A DNA stretch of 64,000 bases. Source: CAWINX01 sp963837585. GTDB lineage: Bacteria; Actinomycetota; Thermoleophilia; Solirubrobacterales; 70-9. A program made the translations under genes and the position numbers. The stretch covers positions 310,001-374,000 of the forward strand of contig CAWINX010000004.1 of NCBI GenBank assembly GCA_963837585.1, written 5' to 3'. Every line of letters starts with the position of its first letter. The first letter of the stretch is position 1. Under the pieces are notes generated by a model, which had not been told where the DNA came from, did no database searches, and worked only from the letters and a program-made list of their open reading frames with translations. Positions 18,062 through 27,529 of this stretch are shown here, piece by piece.

Positions 18062-18562
18062 CTACCTGTCGCCCAGGCGTTTCGCCAGAGCGGCCGCCAC
18101 CGGAGTCGGGACGAGGTCGCCGACGTCGCCCCCGAACGTGGCCATTTCCTTGACCCCGGTCGAGGAGAGAAAGCTGTAGTGGGGCGAGGCGATCACGTAG
18201 ATGCTCTCGATCCCCGGGTCCAGCTTGCGGTTCAGCTGCGCCATCTCGAACTCGTACTCGAAGTCCGAGATCGCCCGCAATCCCTTGACGATCGCCTTGG
18301 CCCCCTGCTCGCGGGCGAACTCGACCAGCAGGTTGGAGAAGATCTCGACCTCGACGTTGGGGAGGCCGGCGGTGGCCTCGGCGATGAAGTCGCGGCGCTC
18401 CTCGGAGGTGAAGAGGGTCGTCTGCTTGCGGACCGGGTTGTTGACGACCCCGACCACGACGCGCTCGAAGACCTGGGCGGTCCTGGTGATGATGTCGACG
18501 TGGCCGTTGGTGACCGGGTCGTAGCTGCCGGGACAGACCACCGTGCCGTTGCGTTGCTCCAT
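18062..18562 (-). CDS. coaD: Pantetheine-phosphate adenylyltransferase
   Basis: CoaD makes dephospho-CoA from phosphopantetheine and ATP. The 166-residue protein has the nucleotidyltransferase motif PGSYDPVTNGH and the C-terminal LSSTGVKEMA (ISSTxxR/K type). ATG at 18562 overlaps the rsmD stop (TGATG), the widespread rsmD-coaD pair. Confidence 0.96.
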   Translation of the reverse strand: MEQRNGTVVCPGSYDPVTNGHVDIITRTAQVFERVVVGVVNNPVRKQTTLFTSEERRDFIAEATAGLPNVEVEIFSNLLVEFAREQGAKAIVKGLRAISDFEYEFEMAQLNRKLDPGIESIYVIASPHYSFLSSTGVKEMATFGGDVGDLVPTPVAAALAKRLGDR

Positions 18563-19104
18563 CAGTCGGCCCTTCCGTAGAAGGAGACGTCGGTTCCGCC
18601 GTAACGACGTTGGCGGAGCCGCTCCAGCGAATCGAGCCGCAGCGGCCGACCGGCGCCGCTCTCGACTACCGCGCGGCCGCCCTCGGCCAGGAGGGACGGC
18701 AGATGGGTGTCGAGCTCGGGCCCCACGCGGTCGGCGAGTCTATAGGGGGCGTCGACGAAGACGAGGTCGAAGCGGGGAGTCTCGGCGAGTGCGGGAATGC
18801 CGGCCAACCAGCGTGAGGTGTCGGTGCGAACCAGTTCGACCCGGTCCCCGAGCCCGAGCTGCTGGACGTTGCCGAGCGCCGCGCGGGTGTCGCGATCGAC
18901 GAGAGTCGCCCCGGCGGCGCCCCGTGAGAGCGCCTCGATCGCGAGCGCGCCGGTGCCGCAATAGAGATCGAGGACGACCGCCCCCGCGACTTCGCCGAGC
19001 GCGGAGAAGACCGCCTCGCGAACCCGATCGGAGGTCGGGCGAACCTTCCAGCCGCGCGGCGCGACGAGCTTGCGCCCCTTCAGCTCTCCCGCAATCACTC
19101 GCAT
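18562..19104 (-). CDS. rsmD: 16S rRNA (guanine966-N2)-methyltransferase RsmD
   Basis: 180 residues, starting MRVIAGELKGRKL with the substrate-binding RPTSDRVREAVFSAL, SAM motif I LDLYCGTGALAIEALSRG, and the catalytic motif as VDAPY where most members have DPPY. The A for P change in motif IV is worth noting but occurs in related methyltransferases. ATG at 19104, 16 bp downstream of recG. Confidence 0.92.
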   Translation of the reverse strand: MRVIAGELKGRKLVAPRGWKVRPTSDRVREAVFSALGEVAGAVVLDLYCGTGALAIEALSRGAAGATLVDRDTRAALGNVQQLGLGDRVELVRTDTSRWLAGIPALAETPRFDLVFVDAPYRLADRVGPELDTHLPSLLAEGGRAVVESGAGRPLRLDSLERLRQRRYGGTDVSFYGRAD

Positions 19105-19120
19105 AAAAGTCGCGCCTCAC

Positions 19121-21338
19121 TCACAGGGGAATGGAATCGCTCATCTGGATGCCGAACCGCCGCCGGGCGGCTTCCAACAGCGGCCCGAGCTCGGGAGCGT
19201 CGAGGGAGCCGTGCCGCCGCGACAGCGACAGCACCTCGTCGCGGGCGGCCATCAGGGTCGGCGTGTCCTCCGGCAGCTCCGCCACCGCGAAGCGGGGCAG
19301 GCCGTGCTGGCGGGTCCCGAGGATCTCCCCTTCTCCGCGCAGGCTGAGGTCGACCTCGGCGAGCTTGAAGCCGTCGCGCTCGCGCTCGACCGCCTTCAGC
19401 CGACGCCGAGCCATCTCCCCCGCCTCCTCGGCGAAGAGCAGGCAGAGGGACGCGTGCTCGCCGCGGCCGACCCGGCCGCGCAGCTGGTGGAGTTGGGAGA
19501 CGCCGTAGCGCTCCGCCCCCTCGATCAGCATCACGGTCGCGTTCGGAACGTCGATCCCGACCTCGATCACCGTGGTCGCAACCAGGACGTCGACCTCGCC
19601 GGCGACGAACGCCTCCATCGCCGCGGCCTTTCGGGCGGAGGGCATCTGGCCGTGCAGGACGCCGATCCTGAACTCGCTCAACTCCTCCGCCGCGAGGCGT
19701 TCGGCTTCCGCCTCCGCCGCCTTGCCCTGCAATTTCTCGGACTCCGAGACCAACGGGCAGACGACGTAGGCCTGCCGTCCCTCGCGCAGGCGCTCGCGGA
19801 TGAACTCGTAGGCGCCGGAGCGCTCGTCCTCCTCGACCAGCCTCGTCTCAACCGGCACCCGCCCGGCGGGCAACTCGTGAAGAGCCGTCGTGTCGAGGTC
19901 GCCGTAGGCGGTCAGCGACAGCGTCCGCGGGATCGGCGTGGCGGTCATGTGGAGCACATGGGGCGCCATCCCCTCCACCCCCTTGGAATCGAGCGCCTTG
20001 CGCTGCTCGACCCCGAACCGGTGCTGCTCGTCGACGACGCAAACCCCCAAGCGAGCGAACTCGACCGAGGGCTCGATCAACGCATGGGTGCCGACGATCA
20101 GGCCCAGCTCGCCGGTGGCCAACCGCTCCAACGCCTCTTTGCGCCGCGGCGCCGGACGTAGCCGCCGGTGAGCAGCGCAAACGGGAGTCGGCTCGTGAGC
20201 CAGCAGCCGATCGAGCGTCACCGCGTGCTGCTCGGCCAAGGTCTCCGTCGGCGCCATCAACACCGCCTGAAACCCAGCCTCCAAGCGCTCGCAGCATCGA
20301 GTACAGCGCCACAACGGTCTTCCCCGACCCCACCTCGCCCATCAACAGCCGCTGCATCGGCTCCCCGGAGTCCAGATCGGCATCGATCTCATCGAACGCC
20401 TTCAGCTGATCTCCGAGTCGGCTCGAACGGCAGCGACTCGATCCATCGCCCCACGGTCCTCCCCCGGCTTGCCCAATCCGCGGCGCCGGCTTGGCAACCC
20501 GATGCGCCCGTTTGCGAGTCGCCAGCAGCGCCTGGTAGAGGAACAGCTCCTCGAACGCCAATCGCTCCCGCGCCCCCTCGACATCGTCCTCGCTCTCGGG
20601 AAAGTGCACGGCTATTATCGCGTCCGCGGCCCCCGCCAGCCCGCGCCGAACCCGCAACTCCGCCGGCAGCCCCTCGATCACGTTCGGCGCCCACCCAACG
20701 GCCTGCTCGACCCATTGCCTGATCCGCTGGGGCTTCAGGGACTCGGTGGCCGGATGAACGGGGACCAGGTCCGCTCTTCCCGCGGGTGGCGCCGTAGGGG
20801 GGCCCACCCCCGAGGAAGCTTTAGCTACCGGAGGGGGTGGGGGGTCCCCTGCGGCGACAGGACCCGCGGCCGGAAGCGAACTCGTACTCGGACACCCTGA
20901 AACCTCGATTGTCCCGCGATCCAGTCAGCAGAAGCCGAGCGCCCGGGACGAGCTTTTGAGCGATCCAGGGCTGGTTGAACCAGGAGGCCCTGACGTGACC
21001 GGAGTCGTCGCCCACTTTGACCGAGGTGATCGAGAAGCTCTTGCGGCGAAACGGCCTGGGGGTGTTTCCGAGCACTTCGACCACAACGGTCCCTTTCTGT
21101 CCCGGCTCCAAATCGGCGAGCGGCACGATCGTGCGATCGCGGTGGCTGTGCGGGACCCGCGTCAGCAGGTCGCCGATCGTGTCGGATGCCGGCTATCGGC
21201 GGCGGCCTCGGCGAGTTTGGGCCCGACCCCCTCGAGAGCGGTGATCGAAACATCGAGGGCGCTGGGCCGCGGCCAATGGACCGGGGCGTCGCGTAGCTGG
21301 GCGCGAGTTAGTTCAGAGGTACCGGCGAAGGAGCGCAC
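19121..21338 (-). CDS. recG: ATP-dependent DNA helicase RecG (multiple frame breaks and an inserted repeat)
   Basis: RecG remodels stalled forks and junctions. In order: N-terminal HhH-like start (SITALEGVGPKLAEAAAD), OB wedge (VRASWFNQPWIAQKLVPGARLLLTGSR), helicase motifs (GEVGSGKTVVAL, APTETLAEQH, VVDEQHRFG, MTATPIPRT) and motif VI (QLRGRVGRGEHASLC). Breaks: about 21190-21200 (two bases too many, or one missing), an in-gene repeat at 20779-20869, and single extra bases near 20460, 20421 and 20291, each restoring RecG sequence when removed. A compensated pair is likely near 20155-20175 (LLTG motif garbled). GTG at 21338 overlaps the fakA stop. The damage is denser than elsewhere; errors and true decay cannot be separated from sequence. 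Confidence 0.85.
20779..20869. repeat. Structured palindromic element, copy C, inside recG
   Basis: Outer stem CCGCGGGT (20780-20787) with ACCCGCGG (20862-20869); middle GCCGTAGGGG with CCCCTGCGGC; inner CCCACCCCC with GGGGGTGGG; loop GAGGAAGCTTTAGCTACC, identical to copy A. On the recG strand one frame meets TAA in the loop, while the next frame is open throughout and reads GPVAAGDPPPPPVAKASSG in its first part. It lies between the wedge domain (EYEFASG) and the helicase linker (ADLVPVHPATESL). A one-base correction at its edge makes it an in-frame insertion of about 30 residues. Confidence 0.85.
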
Positions 21339-22969
21339 TACTGGGCGGCCAGCAGCCACCACCAGCTTGGCTGACCGCCCTCGTGGGTCTCGACCTCGAC
21401 CCCGTCGGGCACGTGGGTGTCGATTTCGGCGAGGGGAATCGGGGCGCCGTCGCCGGCGATCACGGTGACGATCTCGGCTCCCTCGGCGAGCCTCACGATC
21501 GTCGTCGCCAGGGTTGACCCCGCCCCACCCCAGGCGACGATCTCGCCGTCGGCGAAGCCGACCGCGTCGCCCTGGCGAAAGCGTCCCTGCGCGTCGTCGC
21601 GGGCGGCGGGGGCGACGCCGCCCGTGGCGACTCCGGCCAGAGCGGCGGCGAGGCGCTCGGCGTTCTCGTCGACCGAGCCCTCCGGATCCAACTCGACCAG
21701 AGCGAGCAGGCTCTCCTGTTGAGAATTCGCCGTAACCACCCTCGCCGGCTTGTCCGACAGCTCGCAGGCCCGCTCGGCGGCCATGATCACGTTCGAGGAG
21801 CTCGGCAGGACCAGCACCTCGTCGGCCCCCACCTCATGGATGCCGGCCAGCAGCTCGTAGGTGGAGGGGTTGAGCGTCTCCCCTCCCGGCACGACGTGGG
21901 CGCCCATCTCCGCGAAGAGCCTTTCGAGGCCGTCGCCCGCCGCCACCGCGAGCACGCCGGTCCGCCCGCCCTTCAGCCGGGCGCTTCGCTCGGCGATCTG
22001 CTCGCGCATGTCGGCGACGTCGAGGTTGGTGACCTCGCCGGCGCCCTCGAACAGCGCCACCGCAGCCTCCGGCTCGTCGGTGTGGACGTGGACCTTGAGC
22101 GTCACCTCGTCGCCGACCACCAGGACCGAGTCGCCCAGCCCCTCGAGACGAGGGACGAACTCGCGGCCGACCAGGCCGGCGCCGGAGACGATGAAGTTGG
22201 TGCAGTAGCGGAAGCGACTGTCGGCGTGATGGGGGCGGCTGAGGCGCGGCGCCTCCTGACGGGGAACCGGGGGCAGCTCCGAGTCGGCACCGCGCAGGCC
22301 GGCGACGACGCCGGCGAGGATCAGGACCAGGCCGTGGCCGCCGGCGTCGACCACGCCGGACTCGCGCAGCACCTCGAGCTGCTCGGGCGTTCGCTCGACC
22401 GCCCGCTCGCCGTCGGCGATCGCCCGCTCCAGGACCTCGGCGAGGATCGCGTCCTGCTCGGCGTCGGTGACCCCCCTTCCGAGGCGCTGCTTTTCGGCGT
22501 CGAGGTGAGCGAGCTGGCGCGCCACCGAGTGAGCCATCTCTCGAAAGACGGTGAGCATCGTCCCCTCGGCCGGCTCACGCACCGACTCGTAGGCGGCGTC
22601 GGCGGCGCTGGCGAATGCGGAGGCGACCAGCACCGGGTCGACCAGCTCCCCCGGGCGACTGGCCAGCTCCTCCGACGCGCCGCGGACGATCTGGCTGAGA
22701 ATGACGCCGGAGTTGCCCCGTGCGCCCATCAGCGCGGCGCGGGCGACCGCCTGGACCAGCTGGGTGCGCCCCACCTCGTCCACCTCCATCCCGTCGAGCC
22801 GGTCGAGCTCCTCCATCACCGCCCGCAGCGTCATCGCCATGTTGTCGCCGGTGTCGCCATCGGCTACCGGGAAGACGTTGAGGTCGTTGACTTCCTGGCG
22901 CCGCGCCTCCAGCGATGCGTAAGCGGAGCCGACCACGCGCCGGAAGCGTTCAATGCTGGGGTCGGACAT
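21338..22969 (-). CDS. fakA: FakA-type fatty acid kinase (DAK/DhaL-like)
   Basis: 543 residues. The N-terminal DhaL-like ATP-binding domain has NDLNVFPVADGDTGDNMAMT and MGARGNSGVILSQI; a middle domain and a C-terminal DegV-like domain follow, the FakA layout. FakA phosphorylates fatty acids bound by FakB. The rpmB-fakA-recG order is widespread; here an MMPL transporter gene lies between rpmB and fakA. ATG at 22969; stop overlaps the recG start. Confidence 0.9.
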   Translation of the reverse strand: MSDPSIERFRRVVGSAYASLEARRQEVNDLNVFPVADGDTGDNMAMTLRAVMEELDRLDGMEVDEVGRTQLVQAVARAALMGARGNSGVILSQIVRGASEELASRPGELVDPVLVASAFASAADAAYESVREPAEGTMLTVFREMAHSVARQLAHLDAEKQRLGRGVTDAEQDAILAEVLERAIADGERAVERTPEQLEVLRESGVVDAGGHGLVLILAGVVAGLRGADSELPPVPRQEAPRLSRPHHADSRFRYCTNFIVSGAGLVGREFVPRLEGLGDSVLVVGDEVTLKVHVHTDEPEAAVALFEGAGEVTNLDVADMREQIAERSARLKGGRTGVLAVAAGDGLERLFAEMGAHVVPGGETLNPSTYELLAGIHEVGADEVLVLPSSSNVIMAAERACELSDKPARVVTANSQQESLLALVELDPEGSVDENAERLAAALAGVATGGVAPAARDDAQGRFRQGDAVGFADGEIVAWGGAGSTLATTIVRLAEGAEIVTVIAGDGAPIPLAEIDTHVPDGVEVETHEGGQPSWWWLLAAQ

Positions 22970-23043
22970 CTGCCGGGAATCTAGCCGTCGCCCGCGGACA
23001 CATGGCGAATGGGACCTCGTCCGTTGCTAGCGTCACGCGCCCA

Positions 23044-25229
23044 ATGCGACGGCTCGGCCACATCTGCACCACCCATCGCAAGGCGACGATCCTCGCCTGG
23101 CTCGCCGCCCTGATCGTCGTCGGCTTCGCCGCCGGATCCGCCGGTTCGGCCTTCTCCAACAACTTCGAGCTGCCCTCCTCGGACTCCCAACGCGCGGTCG
23201 ACCTGCTTCAGAAGCGCTTCCCGGCGCTGGCGGGGGACACGGCGACGATCGTCTTCCGCGCCCCTGACGGAGTCTCTTCCCCGGCGGTCGAGGACGCGAT
23301 GCGAAAGGCCTTCGCCAAGGTGGAGCAGGTCCCCCACGTGACCGGCGTCACCGACCCCTATTCGAAGGCGGGGGCCAGCTGCGGTCAGCAAGAACGGGGA
23401 GATCGCCTACGCGACCGTGCAGTTCGACCTGACCACCGAGAAGCTGCCGAAGGAGGACACCGAAAAGGTGATCGCGATCGCCGAGGAGGCCGCCGGGCCG
23501 GGCCTTCAGGTGGCGCTCGGAGGGCAGCCGATCGAGCAGGTGCGCCAGAGCAAGGGCAACTCCTCCTTCGCGATCGGGCTGCTCGCGGCCGTCTTCATCC
23601 TCCTGCTGACCTTCGGCTCGGTGGTGGCGATGGGGCTGCCGCTGCTCACCGCGCTCTTCGCGCTCGGCGTCGGGCTCAGCCTCGTCACCCTCGGCACCCA
23701 CGTCTTCGACACCGCCGACTTCGCGACGCAGCTGGCGGCGATGATCGGGCTCGGGGTCGGGATCGACTACGCGCTCTTCATCCTCACCCGCTTTCGCAAC
23801 GGGCTCGACGACGGGCTGGAGCCCCAGCCGGCGGCGGTTGCCGCGGTGGACACCGCGGGGCGGGCGGTCTTCTTTGCCGGCACGACCGTGATCATCGCCC
23901 TGCTGGGCATGCTGCTGCTCGGCGTCACCTTCCTCTACGGCGTCGCCGTCGCCGCCGCGATCGCCGTGCTGATGACGATGATCGCCTCGCTGACCCTGCT
24001 CCCGGCGCTTCTCGCGATCGCCGGCCGCCGGGTCGACAGGTTGCGCATACCGGGCCTGGGCGCCGCTCCACGGGGCCGCTCGAGCAGCACCGCTGGTATC
24101 GCTGGAGCCACTGGATCCAGCGCCGCCCGGTGATCGCGATGCTCGCCTCGGGCGGACTGCTCCTGCTGCTCTGCATACCGACCCTCTCGCTCCGCCTCGG
24201 CTCCAGCGACGCCGGCTCAGACCCCGCCGGGAGCACGACGCGCGAGGCGTATGACCTGCTCGCCGACGGCTTCGGCCCCGGCTTCAACGGCCCCTTCCTG
24301 ATCGTCGCGAAGCTGCCGGCGAAGGACGATCGAGGGGGCGCTCGTGAGGCTGAGCCGCGAGGCCGAAGAACGAGACCGGCGTCGTCGCGGTCACGCCGAT
24401 CGCGCTCAACCCGGCTCGCAACGTCGGCACCTTCCGCGTCTACCCGGCGACCTCGCCGCAGAGCGAGGCGACCACGGAGCTGCTCCACCGCCTGCGCAAC
24501 AACCTGATCCCCCCGATCGAGCGAACCAGCGGCGCCGCCATCCACGTCGGCGGCACCACGGCGATCTTCGAAGACTTCGGCAACGCGCTCGCGGAGAAGC
24601 TGCCGTTGTTCATCGGCGTCGTTGTGCTGCTTTCGGCGCTGCTGCTGATGGCGGTGTTCCGCTCGGTCCTCGTGCCGTTGAAGGCGATGCTGATGAACCT
24701 CTTCTCGATCGGCGCCGCCTTCGGCCTGGTCGTCGCCGTCTTCCAGTGGGGCTGGGGGGCGAGCCTGATCGGCCTCGACAGCACCGGCCCGATCGAGTCG
24801 TTCCTGCCCGTCTTCCTCTTCGCGATCGTCTTCGGCCTTTCGATGGACTACGAGGTCTTTCTGATGTCGCGGATCCACGAGGAGTGGGAGATCAGCCACG
24901 ACGCCACCGCTTCCGTAACGCGCGGCCTGGCGCTGACCGGCCGCGTAATCACCGCGGCGGCGGCGATCATGGTCACCGTCTTCGCCTCGTTCATGCTCGG
25001 CGACGATCGCGTGATCAAACTCTTCGGCCTCGGCCTCTCGGCCGCCGTCTTGATCGACGCGGTCGTGATTCGCTCGGTCCTCGTCCCGGCGCTGATGCAG
25101 CTGTTCGGCGCCCGCGCCTGGTGGATCCCAGCCTGGCTGGATCGAATCCTGCCGCACCTGAACGTCGAGCCGGCGCCAGGCGACCCCGCACCGACAGGCG
25201 AGCATCCTTTGATCCCGCAACCCGACTGA
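23044..25229 (+). CDS. MMPL/RND-family membrane transporter (four single-base frame breaks)
   Basis: The corrected product has about 727 residues and two MMPL repeats: TM1 at ATILAWLAALIVVGFAAG, an extracytoplasmic domain, a five-TM block with the conserved IGLGVGIDYALFILTRFR, then a second domain and block with VFGLSMDYEVFLMSRIHEEW. The GIDYALF and SMDYEVF aspartates are the proton-relay residues of the family. Breaks: near 23380 (extra base; restores ASAVSKNGEIAYATVQFD), near 24075 (missing base), near 24330 (extra) and near 24370 (extra; restores ETGVVAVTPIALNP). ATG at 23044. It is divergent from fakA and probably exports a lipid or drug; the substrate is unknown. Confidence 0.85.
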
Positions 25230-25245
25230 GTTCGGGGGGTCCTGA

Positions 25246-25268
25246 GGAGGGGGTGGCGATACCCCTCC
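25246..25268 (+). terminator. Possible terminator hairpin of the MMPL gene
   Basis: GGAGGGGGT and ACCCCTCC pair around GGCGAT, 17 bp after the stop codon at 25229. No T-run follows, so intrinsic termination is uncertain. Confidence 0.4.
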
Positions 25269-25334
25269 CCACGATTTCCCCAACGTTCTGAGTCAGGCCA
25301 GACTGACGAAGTCTCCGTGGAAGCGCCTGTCGCT

Positions 25335-25482
25335 GGAGGGGTCTGGTCGCCCTCCAGGCGAATGTGGCCGAAGGCCGCGAAATGCAATCTGGCTCTTGCG
25401 CGCCATAGGCGCGCAGCATTTTGGGGAGCCTGCGCGCGCAGCGCGCGCGACAAATTCGACTGGAGGGTGACCAGACCCCTCC
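25335..25482. repeat. Long imperfect palindrome with internal hairpins between mmpL and rpmB
   Basis: Arms at 25335-25362 and 25455-25482 pair over 28 bp with one mismatch and one G-T pair; the outer 14 bp (GGAGGGGTCTGGTC / GACCAGACCCCTCC) are perfect. The 92-base interior has AATGC/GCATT, TGCGCGCC-ATA-GGCGCGCA and an alternating CG tract near 25431-25449. It lies between two convergent genes. It could be a bidirectional terminator or an immobile remnant of a mobile element; there is no coding potential. Confidence 0.75.
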
Positions 25483-25498
25483 CCCACCACCGCTTGAG

Positions 25499-25690
25499 TC
25501 AGGCGGCCTTGGCGACCTTGTTGGACTTCAAGCAGCGAGTGCAGACGTAGGCGCGGAGCTTACGACCGTTCTCCTCGATCCGGACCTTCTGGAGGTTCGG
25601 ATCGAAGCGCCGCTTGGTCGCGACCATCGAGTGGCTTCGGGACTGGCCGAACGCCGGTCCCTTGCCGCAGCTGTGGCATACCTTGGCCAT
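25499..25690 (-). CDS. rpmB: 50S ribosomal protein L28
   Basis: 63 residues with the signature MAKVCHSCGKGPAFGQSRSH and paired cysteine knuckles (CHSC, CTRC), the zinc-binding form of L28. Intact. Confidence 0.96.
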   Translation of the reverse strand: MAKVCHSCGKGPAFGQSRSHSMVATKRRFDPNLQKVRIEENGRKLRAYVCTRCLKSNKVAKAA

Positions 25691-25719
25691 CGGGTCGTGG
25701 ATGGTAGCTGGAACGGCTC

Positions 25720-26211
25720 TTAGGCGAGCTCGCGTTTGAGCAAAGCCATCCGTGCGACGGTCAGCGCGGCGTTGCGACCCTGGTCGCGCTTGCCCCCTCC
25801 CGCCCTCGCCAACGCCTGATCCATCGAGTCGCAGGTGATCACGCCGAAGGCGCAGGGCACCCCCGTCGCGAGCTGCACGTCCTGGATGCCGCGGGCGGCC
25901 TCGGCGCAGACGAAGTCGTAGTGATCGGTCTCGCCGCGAATTACCACTCCGAGGCAGGCGACCCCGGCGAAGCGGCCGGATTCGGCGTGCAACTTCGCCG
26001 CGAAGGGCAGCTCGTAGGCGCCCGGGACCGAGACGCGACGGACTGAGGAGGCGGGGACGCCGGCGATCTCGAACCCCTCCTCGGCGCCATTGAGGAGGCG
26101 TTCGGCGAGGTCCTCGTAGAAACGCCCGACGCAGACCGCGAACTCGAGTCCGCCGAGCGCCGCCCGCTCGCCCTCGCTGAAAGTTTCGAGGAAGGCGCCC
26201 GACTCAGCCAT
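25720..26211 (-). CDS. ribH: 6,7-dimethyl-8-ribityllumazine synthase
   Basis: 163 residues with the family motifs VPGAYELPFAAK, GVVIRGETDHYDFVC and FGVITCDSMDQALARAG. It catalyses the penultimate step of riboflavin synthesis. It overlaps ribBA by 8 bp, last gene of the rib operon. Confidence 0.96.
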   Translation of the reverse strand: MAESGAFLETFSEGERAALGGLEFAVCVGRFYEDLAERLLNGAEEGFEIAGVPASSVRRVSVPGAYELPFAAKLHAESGRFAGVACLGVVIRGETDHYDFVCAEAARGIQDVQLATGVPCAFGVITCDSMDQALARAGGGKRDQGRNAALTVARMALLKRELA

Positions 26212-27529
26212 CCGCCGGCTCGCCCCCGTCGCGCTCCTCCTCCTCGTGGATCATCTCCTCGTCGAAGGCGAGACCCTGGTGGTGGAGGATGTGACCGAGC
26301 TTGTCGCGCTTGGCCCGCAGGTAGTCCTCGTTGTGGGCGTTGGGGTCGGCCTCGATCGGCACCTGCTCGCTGACCGAGAGCCCGTAGCCCTCCAGGCCGA
26401 CGATCTTTTTCGGGTTGTTGGTGAGGATGCGGATGCTGGTCAGGCCGAGGTCGCCGAGGATCTGCGCGCCGATCCCGTAGTCGCGCAGGTCCGCGGGCAG
26501 GCCCAGTTTGAGGTTGGCCTCAACCGTGTCGGCGCCCTCCTCCTGGAGCTTGTAGGCGCGCAGCTTGTTGAGCAGGCCGATCCCCCGTCCCTCCTGGGAG
26601 AGGTAGAGCAGGACGCCTCGCCCCTCGCGCTCGATCATCGATAGCGCCGCGGCGAGCTGGTCGCCGCAGTCGCAGCGCAGGCTGTGGAAGACGTCGCCGG
26701 TGAGGCACTCGCTGTGGACGCGGACGAGGACGTCCTCGACCCCGTCGACCTCGCCCTTGACCATCGCGACGTGGTGTTTGTCGTCGACCAGCGAGCGGTA
26801 GCCAAAAGCGGTGAAGTCTCCGAAGGTGGTCGGCAAGGCGGTGGAGACGACCCGCTCGACCAGCTTCTCGGTGCGGCGCCGGTAGGCGATCAGGTCGGCG
26901 ACGGTGACCATCTTCAGGTTGTGGCGCTCGCAGTAGGGGATGAGGTCGGGGACGCGGGCCATCGTCCCGTCGTCGTTCATCACCTCGCAGATCACCCCGG
27001 CGGGGATCAGGCCGGCGAGGCGAGCGAGGTCGACGCTCGCCTCGGTGTGGCCGGTGCGCTCCAAAACGCCGCCGTCTTTGGCGCGCAGCGGGAACATGTG
27101 GCCGGGGACGACGATGTCGCGCGACCCCGAGCTCGGGTCGATGGCGACCTGGATCGTGTGGGCGCGGTCGTGGGCGGAGATGCCGGTACTGACCCCGCCG
27201 GCCGCCTCGATCGTCACCGTGAAGGCGGTCTGCAGCGGCGCCTCGTTCTTGGCCGCCATCAGGTTGAGGCCGAGTTTCTCGCAGCGCTCCGCGGTCAGCG
27301 CCAGACAGATCAGGCCGCGCGCCTCCTTGGCCATGAAGTTGACCGCCTCCGGCGTCGCGAACTGCGCCGCCATCACCAGGTCGCCCTCATTCTCGCGATC
27401 CTCGCCGTCGCAGACGACGACCATCCGGCCGCGGCGGATCTCCTCGATCGCCTCCTCGATCGTCGAGAACGGGCTCTTGCCCGTCTCCGCCGCGTCCTCT
27501 GTCTTCTGCGCCTCAGTCATCTGACTCAT
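26204..27529 (-). CDS. ribBA: Bifunctional DHBP synthase / GTP cyclohydrolase II RibBA
   Basis: 441 residues. The DHBP synthase half has VVVCDGEDRENEGDL and GISAHDRAHTI; the GTP cyclohydrolase II half has the zinc ligands CLTGDVFHSLRCDCG and the arginine motif SQEGRGIGLLNKL. It supplies both precursors of riboflavin. ATG at 27529 overlaps the ribE stop as ATGA and follows AAGGAA; the longer upstream frame lies inside ribE. Confidence 0.96.
   Translation of the reverse strand: MSQMTEAQKTEDAAETGKSPFSTIEEAIEEIRRGRMVVVCDGEDRENEGDLVMAAQFATPEAVNFMAKEARGLICLALTAERCEKLGLNLMAAKNEAPLQTAFTVTIEAAGGVSTGISAHDRAHTIQVAIDPSSGSRDIVVPGHMFPLRAKDGGVLERTGHTEASVDLARLAGLIPAGVICEVMNDDGTMARVPDLIPYCERHNLKMVTVADLIAYRRRTEKLVERVVSTALPTTFGDFTAFGYRSLVDDKHHVAMVKGEVDGVEDVLVRVHSECLTGDVFHSLRCDCGDQLAAALSMIEREGRGVLLYLSQEGRGIGLLNKLRAYKLQEEGADTVEANLKLGLPADLRDYGIGAQILGDLGLTSIRILTNNPKKIVGLEGYGLSVSEQVPIEADPNAHNEDYLRAKRDKLGHILHHQGLAFDEEMIHEEEERDGGEPADG

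Noticed and set aside
20779..20869. Self-splicing intron in recG
   Set aside because: At about 90 bp it is far too short for a group I or II intron and has none of their core elements.
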